A stretch of DNA of 38,878 bases from an uncultured Bacteroidales bacterium. GTDB taxonomy: Bacteria; Bacteroidota; Bacteroidia; Bacteroidales; FEN-979. The first letter of the stretch is position 1. Each line of letters starts with the position of its first letter. Both the position numbers and the translations under genes were made by a program. This document shows positions 1-8,963 of the stretch, in pieces. The notes below the pieces were generated by a model that had not been told where the DNA came from, made no database searches, and was given only the letters and a program-made list of their open reading frames with translations. Where the stretch lies: the NCBI GenBank assembly GCA_903915465.1, contig CAIWTA010000257.1:1-38878 (forward strand), given 5' to 3'.

Positions 1-139
1 CACTCCTTCAGGAACAGGTGCCTTGACTGCCGGTGCACAGACCTTATTGGTTGGTGGAACTTTGAATGTTGCCGCAGCCCAGGCTGCAGGTGTTTACACA
101 AATACCACCGACATGACCGTAACTGTCAATTATAACTAG
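1..139 (+). CDS. DUF4402 domain protein, 3' end only (5' end outside window)
   Basis: An open frame from base 2 runs to a TAG stop at 137-139 and encodes the last 45 residues of a protein. The tail has the alternating small and hydrophobic pattern of the DUF4402 C-terminus: a GTGAL-AG-QTLLVGGTLNVAAAQ stretch, then VYTNTTDMTV and a terminal VNYN. DUF4402 proteins are small exported beta-rich proteins of unknown function, often found near chaperone-usher genes. Here a PapD-like chaperone and an usher-like gene lie downstream on the same strand, so a subunit role is plausible. A terminator follows 22 bases after the stop. The segment 3-126 is repeated exactly, inverted, at the right end of the window. 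Confidence 0.85.
   Translation, partial: TPSGTGALTAGAQTLLVGGTLNVAAAQAAGVYTNTTDMTVTVNYN
3..126 (+). repeat. Left copy of 124-bp perfect inverted terminal repeat
   Basis: Bases 3-126 equal the reverse complement of 38755-38878 with no mismatch. The identity stops at base 127: the left copy reads CTGTCAATTAT where the right reads CTGTGAACTAT. Both copies lie in the 3' coding end of a DUF4402 gene. Confidence 0.95.
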
Positions 140-161
140 TAATATATTGATAGTGTGCAGT

Positions 162-192
162 AAAGCGCTGCTGCCTGCGGCGCTTTTTTTTT
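162..192 (+). terminator. Intrinsic terminator after the left DUF4402 gene
   Basis: A 10-bp stem (AAAGCGCTGC with GCGGCGCTTT, one T-G wobble) with a 5-base loop TGCCT runs into a tract of nine T. It lies 22 bases after the stop codon. The right-end DUF4402 gene has a closely related hairpin at 38694-38724. Confidence 0.85.
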
Positions 193-507
193 GCCCAATT
201 TTTTGTCGAAAACTTCTGTTACTTTAAGAAACTCTTTGCATTTGTAATACCTTTAAAAACGCGCGCACGTGCGTTTTTTTTATACATTTATTTCTGTAAA
301 TATCTCCTTCCGGAAAACGCTCTTTTCGTTTCTTCCCAAAAACCTTTTTAAACATATTGAAAATCAGGCAAATACGCTTGGTGTGTGAAATATGAGTATT
401 TTTTATAAATTCTGGCTCGTTCTTTGCTTGTTGTATGGAGAATTGGTAAGGATAAACTCCTTACATTTGGGAAACTGGAAACATTCACAATGCAAATAGC
501 GCATCAT
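193..507. other. Intergenic region upstream of the second DUF4402-like gene
   Basis: About 315 bases without a convincing gene. It holds the hairpin at 255-281 and AT-rich sequence. An open frame from 424 reads into the next gene, but its first 22-28 residues do not look like a signal peptide and are probably leader sequence. I see no clear TAnnTTTG promoter element. The promoter of the surface-structure operon is probably here but not resolved. Confidence 0.5.
255..281. terminator. Hairpin flanked by A and T tracts, possible bidirectional terminator
   Basis: AAAAACGCGC pairs with GTGCGTTTTT (10 bp, one G-T wobble) around the loop GCAC, followed by more T. With an A tract on one side and a T tract on the other, it could terminate in either direction. 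It may back up the terminator at 162-192 and insulate the next transcription unit. Confidence 0.55.
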
Positions 508-999
508 ATGAAAAGACTTAGCCAAACAAGAAAAGTTTCTGCTCTGCTTTTAAGTATCATGTTATTTTTTTGCATTTACACGCAGAAAGCAGTTGCACAG
601 ACGATTGCCATCGGCCATATTTCTGCTGAAGTAGTAGAATCAGTGAGCGCTTCTTCCAACATGTTGGTGAATTTTAATTTGGCAAACGGAATCAACGGAA
701 GCCGTTCCGTGCAAATGTCGCCTTCCCAGATGAATACGAGAAAAGTAGATATGGGAGATATAGCATTAAACTCAGGGCAAAATATCGCTTGCAATATTAT
801 GCTCAAATCTGCTACTCTTTCTGATGAAAAGGGAAATCAATTCATTCTTGAACCCACTACTTCTTTATCAGGACAACAGGATACAAACAGGGCTGATGGA
901 ACTCAGAACATTCATCTGACCGGAAAAGCGATGCTGGAGCAGGATCAGGAAAATGGTCTGTACCAGGGTTCCTACACAATGGTTTTTGCATACAATTAG
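508..999 (+). CDS. Small secreted protein, DUF4402-like putative subunit
   Basis: About 163 residues. I place the start at ATG 508 (MKRLSQTRKV), which gives a standard signal peptide with a basic n-region, a hydrophobic core SALLLSIMLFFCIYT and cleavage after KAVAQ. ATG 490 is possible, and the frame stays open to 424. The mature part is beta-rich with no cysteine cluster. It has an ISAEVV opening, a block NGSRSVQMSP that aligns with the G-SRS box of DUF4402, and a terminal YQGSYTMVFAYN much like the GTYTG...VTVNYN end of that family. It lies 128 bases before a PapD-like chaperone gene on the same strand. Assignment to DUF4402 is by pattern and more diverged than for the other copies; a pilin-like subunit role is inferred from context. 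Confidence 0.72.
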   Translation: MKRLSQTRKVSALLLSIMLFFCIYTQKAVAQTIAIGHISAEVVESVSASSNMLVNFNLANGINGSRSVQMSPSQMNTRKVDMGDIALNSGQNIACNIMLKSATLSDEKGNQFILEPTTSLSGQQDTNRADGTQNIHLTGKAMLEQDQENGLYQGSYTMVFAYN

Positions 1000-1127
1000 T
1001 AACACATTTATCTTAACTGGCTTATATTTACGAATTGGATAATAAAAACGAATATATTGATTGTAAGTTATTTCTTTATATATATTATTTGATTGTTTTG
1101 CAATAGCTTAAGTTAAAATACACAACG

Positions 1128-2009
1128 ATGCTTCTAACCTCCTCACAAGTTCAGTCGCATTCTTTAATGCGCGCAATTCCATGCTGTATTTTCTTATCCG
1201 TACTCGCAGGGTTAACTACATTCTCTTCAGCTACAGTCAAAGCCCAGGGGAATCTGTTGATAACTCCAAGACGCGTTGTCTTTGAAGGGAACAAAAGATC
1301 TGAAGAACTTAACCTGGCAAATACCGGTAAGGATACTGCAAAGTACAATGTTTCTATAGTGGATTACCGGATGAGAGAAGACGGTTCTTTTCTGGAGATT
1401 TCTCAACCAGACACAGGGCAAAAATTTGCCGGGAAATATCTCCGGTTTTTCCCACGGGCTGTTGTGTTGGCTCCCAATGAAGCGCAGGTTGTGAAGATTC
1501 AGGTTACAAAAGCGAATGAATTGGAACCCGGTGAATACAGATCACATGTGTACTTCCGGGCAGTCCCGGATGCGAAACCGCTGGGGGAAGGTGAAGGTAA
1601 AAAAGATTCTTCTGCCATATCTGTCCGGCTGGTGCCGATTTTCGGTATTACCATACCGGTTATCATACGGGTGGGAGAGAATTCTACAAAATTAATGTTG
1701 TCAGACTTGTCGTTTGATCAGGTGAACGACACCACGCCCAGGTTGAAACTGGTTTTGAACCGTACAGGGAATATGTCGGTGTATGGAGATCTTGTAGTTG
1801 AACATATTTCCCCGCAGGGAAAAGTAACACCCGCCGGGAGTGTGAAGGGTATAGCTGTATATACACCAAATCCACTCAGGCGGTTCCAAATGGATTTAGA
1901 CAAAACAACGGGAATTAATTATCATACCGGTAAATTACAGGTGGTATTTTCCACTCAATCAGATGTGAGACCTGTAAAGCTTGCCGAGACTGAATTATTG
2001 CTGCAATGA
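1128..2009 (+). CDS. PapD-like periplasmic (fimbrial-type) chaperone
   Basis: 293 residues with an N-terminal signal peptide; ATG 1167 (MRAIPCCIFL) is an alternative start that leaves a more compact one. The mature N-terminus LLITPRRVVFEGNKRSEEL, followed by NLANTGKDTAKYNV, is the first Ig-like domain of PapD/FimC-type chaperones: an edge strand, a conserved P-R pair, and the N-x-G turn. The region FPRAVVLAPNEAQVVKIQV matches the later strands, and the second beta domain starts near residue 160. Such chaperones hold secreted subunits in the periplasm and deliver them to an outer-membrane usher. A usher-like gene lies downstream at 9502, with putative DUF4402 subunits on both sides. The family call is strong. 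That it serves DUF4402 proteins is inferred from gene order. Confidence 0.85.
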   Translation: MLLTSSQVQSHSLMRAIPCCIFLSVLAGLTTFSSATVKAQGNLLITPRRVVFEGNKRSEELNLANTGKDTAKYNVSIVDYRMREDGSFLEISQPDTGQKFAGKYLRFFPRAVVLAPNEAQVVKIQVTKANELEPGEYRSHVYFRAVPDAKPLGEGEGKKDSSAISVRLVPIFGITIPVIIRVGENSTKLMLSDLSFDQVNDTTPRLKLVLNRTGNMSVYGDLVVEHISPQGKVTPAGSVKGIAVYTPNPLRRFQMDLDKTTGINYHTGKLQVVFSTQSDVRPVKLAETELLLQ

Positions 2010-2032
2010 TTATCATCTTCTCGATGATAATC
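2008..2032 (+). other. Perfect hairpin between chaperone and giant surface protein genes
   Basis: GATTATCATC and GATGATAATC form a perfect 10-bp stem around the loop TTCTC. It starts inside the chaperone stop codon and ends 28 bases before the next ATG. No T tract follows, so it is not a standard terminator. In an mRNA it could act as a processing or stability element that adjusts chaperone against downstream output. Confidence 0.6.
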
Positions 2033-2060
2033 TGATTTCTTGATTAAATACTAATATGCT

Positions 2061-5000
2061 ATGAGAAGATTATTTCTCTACTGTAAGACCTGTGCCCTTT
2101 TGTCAGCATTTTTATTGCTGATCCCGGGGTATCTGGCACAAGGTGCTACCAGGACTGCCTCTGTAACCGGAAATTGGAGTAACACTGCTACCTGGGGTGG
2201 CTCTGCAGTTCCGGTTGCCGGTGATGCCGTAGTCGTTAACAGCGGCATCACTGTAACTGTCGACGTCGCAGCTGTGTGTACCAGTATAACTATTAATGCT
2301 GCGGCTGCAACAAACGGAATAACGATAAGTGGTACCAACACACTTACTGTATCTGCTGCAATCACAATGAATGCTGCAAGTGCAGGAGTCGTCAGTTCAC
2401 TCAATGTCGGCGCAGGCACATTGGGAGCAGGAAGTATCAGCATCGCAGGTAGTTCCACTTCAGGAAGGACAACTCAACTGACAATTTCAACAGGGACAGT
2501 CAACTGTACCGGAACCATCACTTTTACCGGAACAGCTGCTCAGGCACAATTTGTATTTTCGGGTACAGGTGTGCTGAATATCGGGGGAAATTTTGGCACA
2601 GGTGGAGCATTCACTCCATCAACAGGAACTGTCAATTATAATGCTTCCGCGGTGCAAACAATAGGACTCTATACCTATAATAATCTTACACTTTCCGGTA
2701 CTTCGGCAAAAACATTTCCAACAGGAACGACAACTGTGAATGGCGTCCTTTCAATGGAAGGAACGGCAACTGCCACTGTAACAGGCACTTTGACCTATGG
2801 GGCTGCCGCAACATTGCAATATAATACGACGACTGCCAGGTCAGCAGGAAACGAATGGAAAACGCCATTCACTTCAACCGGCGGAGTGATTATTGCCAAT
2901 ACAGGCAAAATCACACTGAATGGAGCAAAAGTCTTCAATGCAGGGATTACATTGACAATCAACAGTGGCGCGACTTTAGTAACTTCTAACCAGGCCTTGA
3001 CTTTTAATGGTGACTTTATTAACAATGGTACATTTACAGGAGGTTCTTCAACTGTAACGATAACAGGAGCAAATGCACAAAATATTGATGATTTTACAAC
3101 CACTGGAGCAGTAAGCATTACAAAAACTTCCGGAACGGTCAATGTTACCGGGAACATCAACGCAGCGTCTTTGTCTTTATCTACCAGCAGTACAGGGGCA
3201 ACTGCACTATCCCTAAATCCCGGTATTGCATTGACACTAACCGGGACGTTGACAATCAATCGTCCAAATACTGGTGGAACCAACACTGTTGATGTTGGAT
3301 CATCAACAATAACTTGCGGATCAGTTGTTCTTGGAGGTTCTACTGCTGGTTCACGAACATCAGTGCTCAGATTATCTACGGGCCTGGTGGATGTTTCGGG
3401 AAATATGACGACTGCAGGTGCTGCCTCCCTGATTACTTTTAACGGAAACGGGAAGATTAACGTGGGCGGAACTTTCATGACCAGTGGAACCATTGGAACG
3501 TTCACTCCATCCACCGGAACTGTTAATTACGATGGATCTGGTGCACAATCTGTTATCGCAACAACCTATTATAACCTTACCTTCTCAAATGCAGGTGCCA
3601 AAACTTTTCCTGCCGGAACTACAACCGTAAATAATATTCTTTCAATTGAAGGAACAGCATCTACTGTGGTAACAGGAACATTAAGCTATGGTGCTTCCGC
3701 AACATTACAATATAAAATAACGGATGCCCATAATCCTGGAAGCGAATGGCCGGCAACATTTACAGCTACAGGGGGCGTAATCATTGCGAATCCCTCAGGA
3801 TCGGTAACATTGGCTATTGCAAAAGCATTCAATGCTTCATCTTCATTGACTATCGGTGATGGAACTTCAACAAGTGTTTTTTCAGATGGAGGTTTTCAGA
3901 TCACCAGCACAGGAACACTGAACCTGAATTCAGGGACATTCAAACTGGGAGCATCAAATGCTACTACATTCCCGGCATTTTCATCGATAAATATTACTCC
4001 CGGAACAATGGTTTCTTATGAGGCGGGTGTAAGCCAGGTTGTATCTACTGTTCCGGTCTATTCAGACCTGACACTTTCAGGGGTTAGCAAAACCATTGGA
4101 ACGGCGAACGGAGCAACCTTGTCAGTTAACGGCACTCTCGTAATATCCCCGGGAGCTACCTATTTAGGCACTACGTATAATCCCGCCTTAAACATCAAAG
4201 GTGATTTTACTAATTCCGGAACTTTTACACAAGGAACAGGGCTTGTAACCTTCAATGGCACTGCTGCACAAACCATCAACGGTACTGCGACCTTTAATAA
4301 TATCACAATTGCAAATACCGGCGATGTTGTAACTTCTAATGTAGATTTTACTGTAATAAGTCCATATATTTTAACGATCAATAATGGTGCTGATTTTACA
4401 TTTTCTGGAACCACATTGACATTGGGTGATGACTTTATTAATAATGGGACATTTGACCCGGGGTCAGGAACAACAGAATTTATTGGAGTAACCGCCCAGG
4501 TTATCGGGGGCATTAGTCCAACAACATTTCATAATCTGACACTGAATAATGCCAATGACCTTTCCATCACAGGGGCCGGTTCTCCAACAATAACAGGAAT
4601 TCTTACATTCACAAGTGGGAAAATTACAACTGGGTCAAATTCAATTATTTTGGGGAATTCAGCTACGATATCAGGGGCAGGACCAGGAAAATATATTTAT
4701 GGGAATCTTACCAAAGGAATTGCAGCATCCACCTCCACTAAAACCTTTGAAATTGGTGATGATTCAAAATATACACCTGTGTTATTGAATTTTTCCGGGA
4801 CCACAACAAACAGCAGCGGAAGCATAACCGCCAGTACAACAACAGAAGACCATCCTGGAATTGCTACATCTACTATTGACCCTGAATTAAGTGTGAACCG
4901 TTACTGGACACTTACAAATAATGGTGTGACTTTTGGAACCTATAGTGCCACATTCACTTTTATTAATCCTGATGATTTGGATGCCGATGCGAATACTGCG

Positions 5001-8000
5001 AATTTTATTATCAACAGGTTTTCATCGTCAACATGGACAAGCCCAGCGGTTGGAATACTTGCTTCCTCCAGTTCACAAACAACAGGATTAACATCAACCG
5101 GTTTTGGCGATTTTCAACTGGGCGAATTGAAAGCCCCTAGGATATCGATTGGATCTATAACAGACTTCGGTTTTCAGCAAGTGAATACGATATCCACAGA
5201 AAAAAACTATTCTGTTACAGGAAGAAATCTGATCGCTCCGGTTGTTATTACCCCGCCGGCAGGATTTGAAATTTCAACAACATCCGGATCTGGATTTATC
5301 ACAAACCCGTTAAGCCTTTCATTAACACCAAGTGGCGGAGTTGTAAGTTCGACCATTTATGTCAGATTCCATCCGTTAGCAATACAAGCCTATTCAGGAA
5401 ATATAACGCATACAAGTACAGGAGCTGTCCAGCAGAATTTAGTCGTTACAGGTACATCAATAATTACCTATTGTTCTGCAGCATCTATTTCATATACGCA
5501 ATATGAATCTATCACAAACTTTAATTTTGGCGGCATCAATAATACGACTCCAGTCGTCAAAACAGCTGGATATTTTGATTATACACAATCAGTTACAGCA
5601 GCATCTGTTACGCAAGGTATTAGTTATCCTATTTCAGTAACTGAGCAGTTTATTTCGACTTTGGATAATGGATACTGTAAAGTTTTTATTGATTTTAATC
5701 AGAATGGCGTTTTTGATGTTCCCGGTGAAGTTGTTTTTGAAGGTGCATATACCGGCAATATGACATTTTTTGGGAATGCTACGATACCATTGACTGCAAT
5801 GACTGGTGTGACAAGGCTTAGAGTTGTTGTAAAGGGAGTTGGAACGTCTGGTGACACTGACCCCTGTGGAACGTTTACCTGGGGAGAAGTAGAAGATTAT
5901 TCCGTAAATATCGTGGCATTCAGTGGCCCCGGATTGTTTGTCACTCCAAATATAATTGGATTTGGATACGTTGCAAGTGGCGGAACCTCTTCTGAAAAAA
6001 CCTACAGTTTACAGGGGTTAAACCTGACGCCTGTTTCCGGGAATATAACAGTTTCAGCACCTACCAATTTTGAAGTTTCTTTGACATCAGGCAGTGGCTT
6101 TACAACTTCATTGACGCTGGCATATACCGGCTCTTCACTAAGTTCCACAACAATTTATGCCAGGTTCAAACCGACAACAGCAAATATCAGTTACAGCAGC
6201 ATTGTTGTAAATAGTGGTGGCGGTGGAGCTGCCTGCCCGTTGACTGTGCTGGGAACCTCATTGCCTTATTGTGCTTCAAGTGGCACAACTACAACCAGCA
6301 AAAGTATCATACTCGTAAATTTCAACACCATTAACAACTCCACGGGGAAAACTGCTGGGTACACTGATTACTATGCTACACAATCGACTAATGTAACGAT
6401 AGGGAACTCGTATCTTTTTACTGCCGGAATAAATACTGCCGGCAATTACAGAATGCATGCATGGGTTTGGATAGACTGGAATCATAATGGAAGTTTTCTT
6501 GATGCTGGTGAAGCTTACGATCTTGGAAGTGTTAATAATCTTGCAAATGGTTTGCCTGATCTGTGTCCGTTAAGTATTACAATTCCAGCAGGTGCAGTAA
6601 CAGGAAATACAAGAATGCGGGTTTCTGCAAAATATAATTCCGATCCTACATCTTGTGAAACAGGTTTTGATGGAGAAGTTGAAGATTATTGTGTAAATGT
6701 TGTCCCTGTTTTTCCCAATATTTACAGGTCTGTGGCAACAGGAAACTGGAACGCAATAGGTACATGGGAATTTTCTGCAGATAATGGGCTGAACTGGAAT
6801 CCTGCAATTGCTACGCCTTCAAGTACAGATGGTACGATTAACATACGCAATCCCCATGTTGTTACACTAACGCAAACGATCACAGCCGACCAGTTGACGG
6901 TAGAAATCGGAGGAACATTGGTTCTGTCTCAAAATATTACCATCGCTGATGGGGCAACTACAGATATGGATGTTTACGGAACACTGGACTGTAACAGCCT
7001 CATCGTTTCGGGAGCAGGGTCTGTTTCCATTGAATCTGGTGCACAGTTGATCATGGAATCACCAGACGGAATTACCGCATCCGGAAGCACCGGGAATATT
7101 CAAACTACAACGCGAACCTTTAATTCCGGTGCCAATTATAAGTACAACGGTACATCTGCACAAGTAACCGGTAACGGATTGCCGGCAATTGTGAATAATC
7201 TGACGATTGAAAACAGCGCAGGGGTTTCGCTTTCAGGCGCCGTAACGATCAATGGAACTCTTACATCGACAACAGGCGCATTATCAATTGGATCAACTAC
7301 ACTGACATTCCAGAATTCAAATACGCCGATTATCAGGACATCCGGAACAATAACCACTTCTACAGGATCCAACTTAATTTTTGGGACAGCAGGAAACACC
7401 GGCGGAAATGCATTTGCGATTCCTTCAGGTACATTTACATCTGCTCCGGCAATCAATAACCTTACCATTAACAGGGGAAACAGTATCACATTAAATACCC
7501 AGATAATGTCAATAGCGGGAGTTTTGCTTTGTAATGGGCCTCTGAATACAAATGGAAATCTTAAACTTCTTTCTACTGCAGCACAAACAGCACTTATTGA
7601 TGGAACCAGTACAGGAAGCGTGACAGGTAATGTTACAATGCAGCGTTATTTATCTTCAGGTTTCGGATACAAATATTTCAGTTCTCCGTTCCAGTCAGCA
7701 ACAGTCAACGAATTTGCTGACGATCTTGATCTTACAGCTTCATTTCCGACATTTTATCGGTTTAACGAAAATCTGCTTTCTGCCGGATGGGTCAATTATA
7801 CAAATACTACCGGAACATTAGTTCCCGCGCAGGGGTATGCAGGGAATTTTGGGAATTCTCCGGCTGCAAAAACGGTCAATATGACTGGTGTTGTGAACAA
7901 CGGAACGGTGGGGCCTGTTACGCTTTACAATCATAATAATACCTATACTCTCGGATACAACCTGGCAGGTAATCCATACCCTTCACCCATTGATTGGAAT

Positions 8001-8963
8001 GCTCCCAGCGGTTGGACAAAGACGAACATCGATAATGCATTATATTACTTCAATAACGGAACCACGGATCAATATACCGGCACATACAGCACGTATATCA
8101 ATGGTGTTTCAAGTGATGGCATTGCAAATAATCTCATTCCTTCATCACAGGGATTTTTCGTTCATGTGTCGGATGGAACATACCCGGTAACTGCACAGTT
8201 TGGAATGAATAACAGTGTCAGGGTAAATAATCTTTCTCCTGTATTTCATAAAGAAATGCAAGCGGAAACCCGGCCTATTCTCAGGCTTACAGCAGCTTTC
8301 GATGCGGAAGGAGCCCTGACCGATCCTCTGGTAATTTATTTTGATGATACAGCTACTTTTGCATTTGACAGGAATCGCGATGCTTTAAAACTCATAAATA
8401 CCGATTTGGAAGTTCCTAACATCTACGCAATTTCATCAGACAGAACACTACTTTCCATAAGCGCAATCCCCAACCCTGCGGATTCGTTAACTGTCCTTCC
8501 GCTGGGTTTAAAAACGTTGACGGATGGCTGGATCAAAATGAAAACTGCATCAATCGAGCGAATTCCTATACTGCTGAACGTTTATCTTTATGATGATCAA
8601 ACAAAAATCTATAGAAATCTTGCCGTGAACCCGGAATATGGTTTCTATTTGCATGCTGGTAATTGTGAAGGTCGTTTTTCTATCGTATTCAGCCTAAAAG
8701 AGTTGAGGTACGGATCCGGAAATGAAGGAGATTTTTTGGTGTATAGTTCAGAAAATAAGATCTTTGTATATGCAAATATGGCTCAAGGTGAAACCGGGGA
8801 GATTAGTGTTTACAACATTCTGGGCCAATATCTCTGGCATCAGAAAATCATAGGGAACATTGTTCATGAACTCGATCCGGACTTTAGTAATGGAGGATAT
8901 ATCGTAGAATTTACTTCACAAAAAGGAAAACAATCAAAGAAAGTACTAATAACTTATCCATGA
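2061..8963 (+). CDS. Giant (2300-residue) repetitive secreted surface protein with T9SS sorting domain
   Basis: A signal peptide (MRRLFLYCK, then hydrophobic) is followed by about 1000 residues of Thr/Gly/Ser/Asn-rich repeats with phrases such as GTVNYN, NNLTLSG and FNGDFINNGTF, as in beta-helical adhesin-like proteins. Next come two pairs of modules. A repeat starting near residue 1027 (SIGSITDFGFQ, GFEISTTSGSGF) precedes a GEVED domain (about 1135-1285, GEVEDYSVNIV). A second copy starts near 1291 with another GEVED domain (about 1400-1550, GEVEDYCVNVV). A further repeat block starts near 1553 (ATGNWNAIGTWEF). The last 77 or so residues from 2224 (FLVYSSENKIFVY, ISVYNILGQ, GGYIVEF, KKVLITYP) are a T9SS C-terminal sorting domain lacking the usual YPNP start. 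It should be exported by Sec and T9SS and attached at the cell surface. It lies between the chaperone and usher-like genes, so an adhesin partner of that structure is plausible but inferred. Confidence 0.88.
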   Translation: MRRLFLYCKTCALLSAFLLLIPGYLAQGATRTASVTGNWSNTATWGGSAVPVAGDAVVVNSGITVTVDVAAVCTSITINAAAATNGITISGTNTLTVSAAITMNAASAGVVSSLNVGAGTLGAGSISIAGSSTSGRTTQLTISTGTVNCTGTITFTGTAAQAQFVFSGTGVLNIGGNFGTGGAFTPSTGTVNYNASAVQTIGLYTYNNLTLSGTSAKTFPTGTTTVNGVLSMEGTATATVTGTLTYGAAATLQYNTTTARSAGNEWKTPFTSTGGVIIANTGKITLNGAKVFNAGITLTINSGATLVTSNQALTFNGDFINNGTFTGGSSTVTITGANAQNIDDFTTTGAVSITKTSGTVNVTGNINAASLSLSTSSTGATALSLNPGIALTLTGTLTINRPNTGGTNTVDVGSSTITCGSVVLGGSTAGSRTSVLRLSTGLVDVSGNMTTAGAASLITFNGNGKINVGGTFMTSGTIGTFTPSTGTVNYDGSGAQSVIATTYYNLTFSNAGAKTFPAGTTTVNNILSIEGTASTVVTGTLSYGASATLQYKITDAHNPGSEWPATFTATGGVIIANPSGSVTLAIAKAFNASSSLTIGDGTSTSVFSDGGFQITSTGTLNLNSGTFKLGASNATTFPAFSSINITPGTMVSYEAGVSQVVSTVPVYSDLTLSGVSKTIGTANGATLSVNGTLVISPGATYLGTTYNPALNIKGDFTNSGTFTQGTGLVTFNGTAAQTINGTATFNNITIANTGDVVTSNVDFTVISPYILTINNGADFTFSGTTLTLGDDFINNGTFDPGSGTTEFIGVTAQVIGGISPTTFHNLTLNNANDLSITGAGSPTITGILTFTSGKITTGSNSIILGNSATISGAGPGKYIYGNLTKGIAASTSTKTFEIGDDSKYTPVLLNFSGTTTNSSGSITASTTTEDHPGIATSTIDPELSVNRYWTLTNNGVTFGTYSATFTFINPDDLDADANTANFIINRFSSSTWTSPAVGILASSSSQTTGLTSTGFGDFQLGELKAPRISIGSITDFGFQQVNTISTEKNYSVTGRNLIAPVVITPPAGFEISTTSGSGFITNPLSLSLTPSGGVVSSTIYVRFHPLAIQAYSGNITHTSTGAVQQNLVVTGTSIITYCSAASISYTQYESITNFNFGGINNTTPVVKTAGYFDYTQSVTAASVTQGISYPISVTEQFISTLDNGYCKVFIDFNQNGVFDVPGEVVFEGAYTGNMTFFGNATIPLTAMTGVTRLRVVVKGVGTSGDTDPCGTFTWGEVEDYSVNIVAFSGPGLFVTPNIIGFGYVASGGTSSEKTYSLQGLNLTPVSGNITVSAPTNFEVSLTSGSGFTTSLTLAYTGSSLSSTTIYARFKPTTANISYSSIVVNSGGGGAACPLTVLGTSLPYCASSGTTTTSKSIILVNFNTINNSTGKTAGYTDYYATQSTNVTIGNSYLFTAGINTAGNYRMHAWVWIDWNHNGSFLDAGEAYDLGSVNNLANGLPDLCPLSITIPAGAVTGNTRMRVSAKYNSDPTSCETGFDGEVEDYCVNVVPVFPNIYRSVATGNWNAIGTWEFSADNGLNWNPAIATPSSTDGTINIRNPHVVTLTQTITADQLTVEIGGTLVLSQNITIADGATTDMDVYGTLDCNSLIVSGAGSVSIESGAQLIMESPDGITASGSTGNIQTTTRTFNSGANYKYNGTSAQVTGNGLPAIVNNLTIENSAGVSLSGAVTINGTLTSTTGALSIGSTTLTFQNSNTPIIRTSGTITTSTGSNLIFGTAGNTGGNAFAIPSGTFTSAPAINNLTINRGNSITLNTQIMSIAGVLLCNGPLNTNGNLKLLSTAAQTALIDGTSTGSVTGNVTMQRYLSSGFGYKYFSSPFQSATVNEFADDLDLTASFPTFYRFNENLLSAGWVNYTNTTGTLVPAQGYAGNFGNSPAAKTVNMTGVVNNGTVGPVTLYNHNNTYTLGYNLAGNPYPSPIDWNAPSGWTKTNIDNALYYFNNGTTDQYTGTYSTYINGVSSDGIANNLIPSSQGFFVHVSDGTYPVTAQFGMNNSVRVNNLSPVFHKEMQAETRPILRLTAAFDAEGALTDPLVIYFDDTATFAFDRNRDALKLINTDLEVPNIYAISSDRTLLSISAIPNPADSLTVLPLGLKTLTDGWIKMKTASIERIPILLNVYLYDDQTKIYRNLAVNPEYGFYLHAGNCEGRFSIVFSLKELRYGSGNEGDFLVYSSENKIFVYANMAQGETGEISVYNILGQYLWHQKIIGNIVHELDPDFSNGGYIVEFTSQKGKQSKKVLITYP
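2448..2975 (+). repeat. Internal coding repeat A of the giant surface protein
   Basis: Residues about 130-305 align with residues about 425-603 of the same protein (repeat B, 3333-3870). Shared landmarks in order are GSxTxxRT, LSTG-V, TPSTGTVNY, AKTFP-GTTTVN, EGTA, GASATLQY, GVIIAN and FNA. The offset is about 295 residues, and the bases have diverged well beyond exact repetition. Confidence 0.75.
3333..3870 (+). repeat. Internal coding repeat B of the giant surface protein
   Basis: Second copy of the roughly 175-residue unit described at 2448-2975. It keeps the same order of landmarks but shows codon-level divergence, so the duplication is not recent. Confidence 0.75.

Noticed and set aside
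2795-3514. 239-residue open frame on the minus strand inside the giant surface gene
   Set aside because: Its Val/Pro-rich product is the antisense shadow of the Thr/Gly/Asn-rich repeats. No start context, family match or partner gene supports it, and similar shadows occur at other repeats.
2300-7600. CRISPR or other short direct-repeat array
   Set aside because: The repeated words (ACAGGAAC, AATAATGG and similar) are codon-level echoes of Thr/Gly/Asn-rich protein repeats, without constant spacer lengths.
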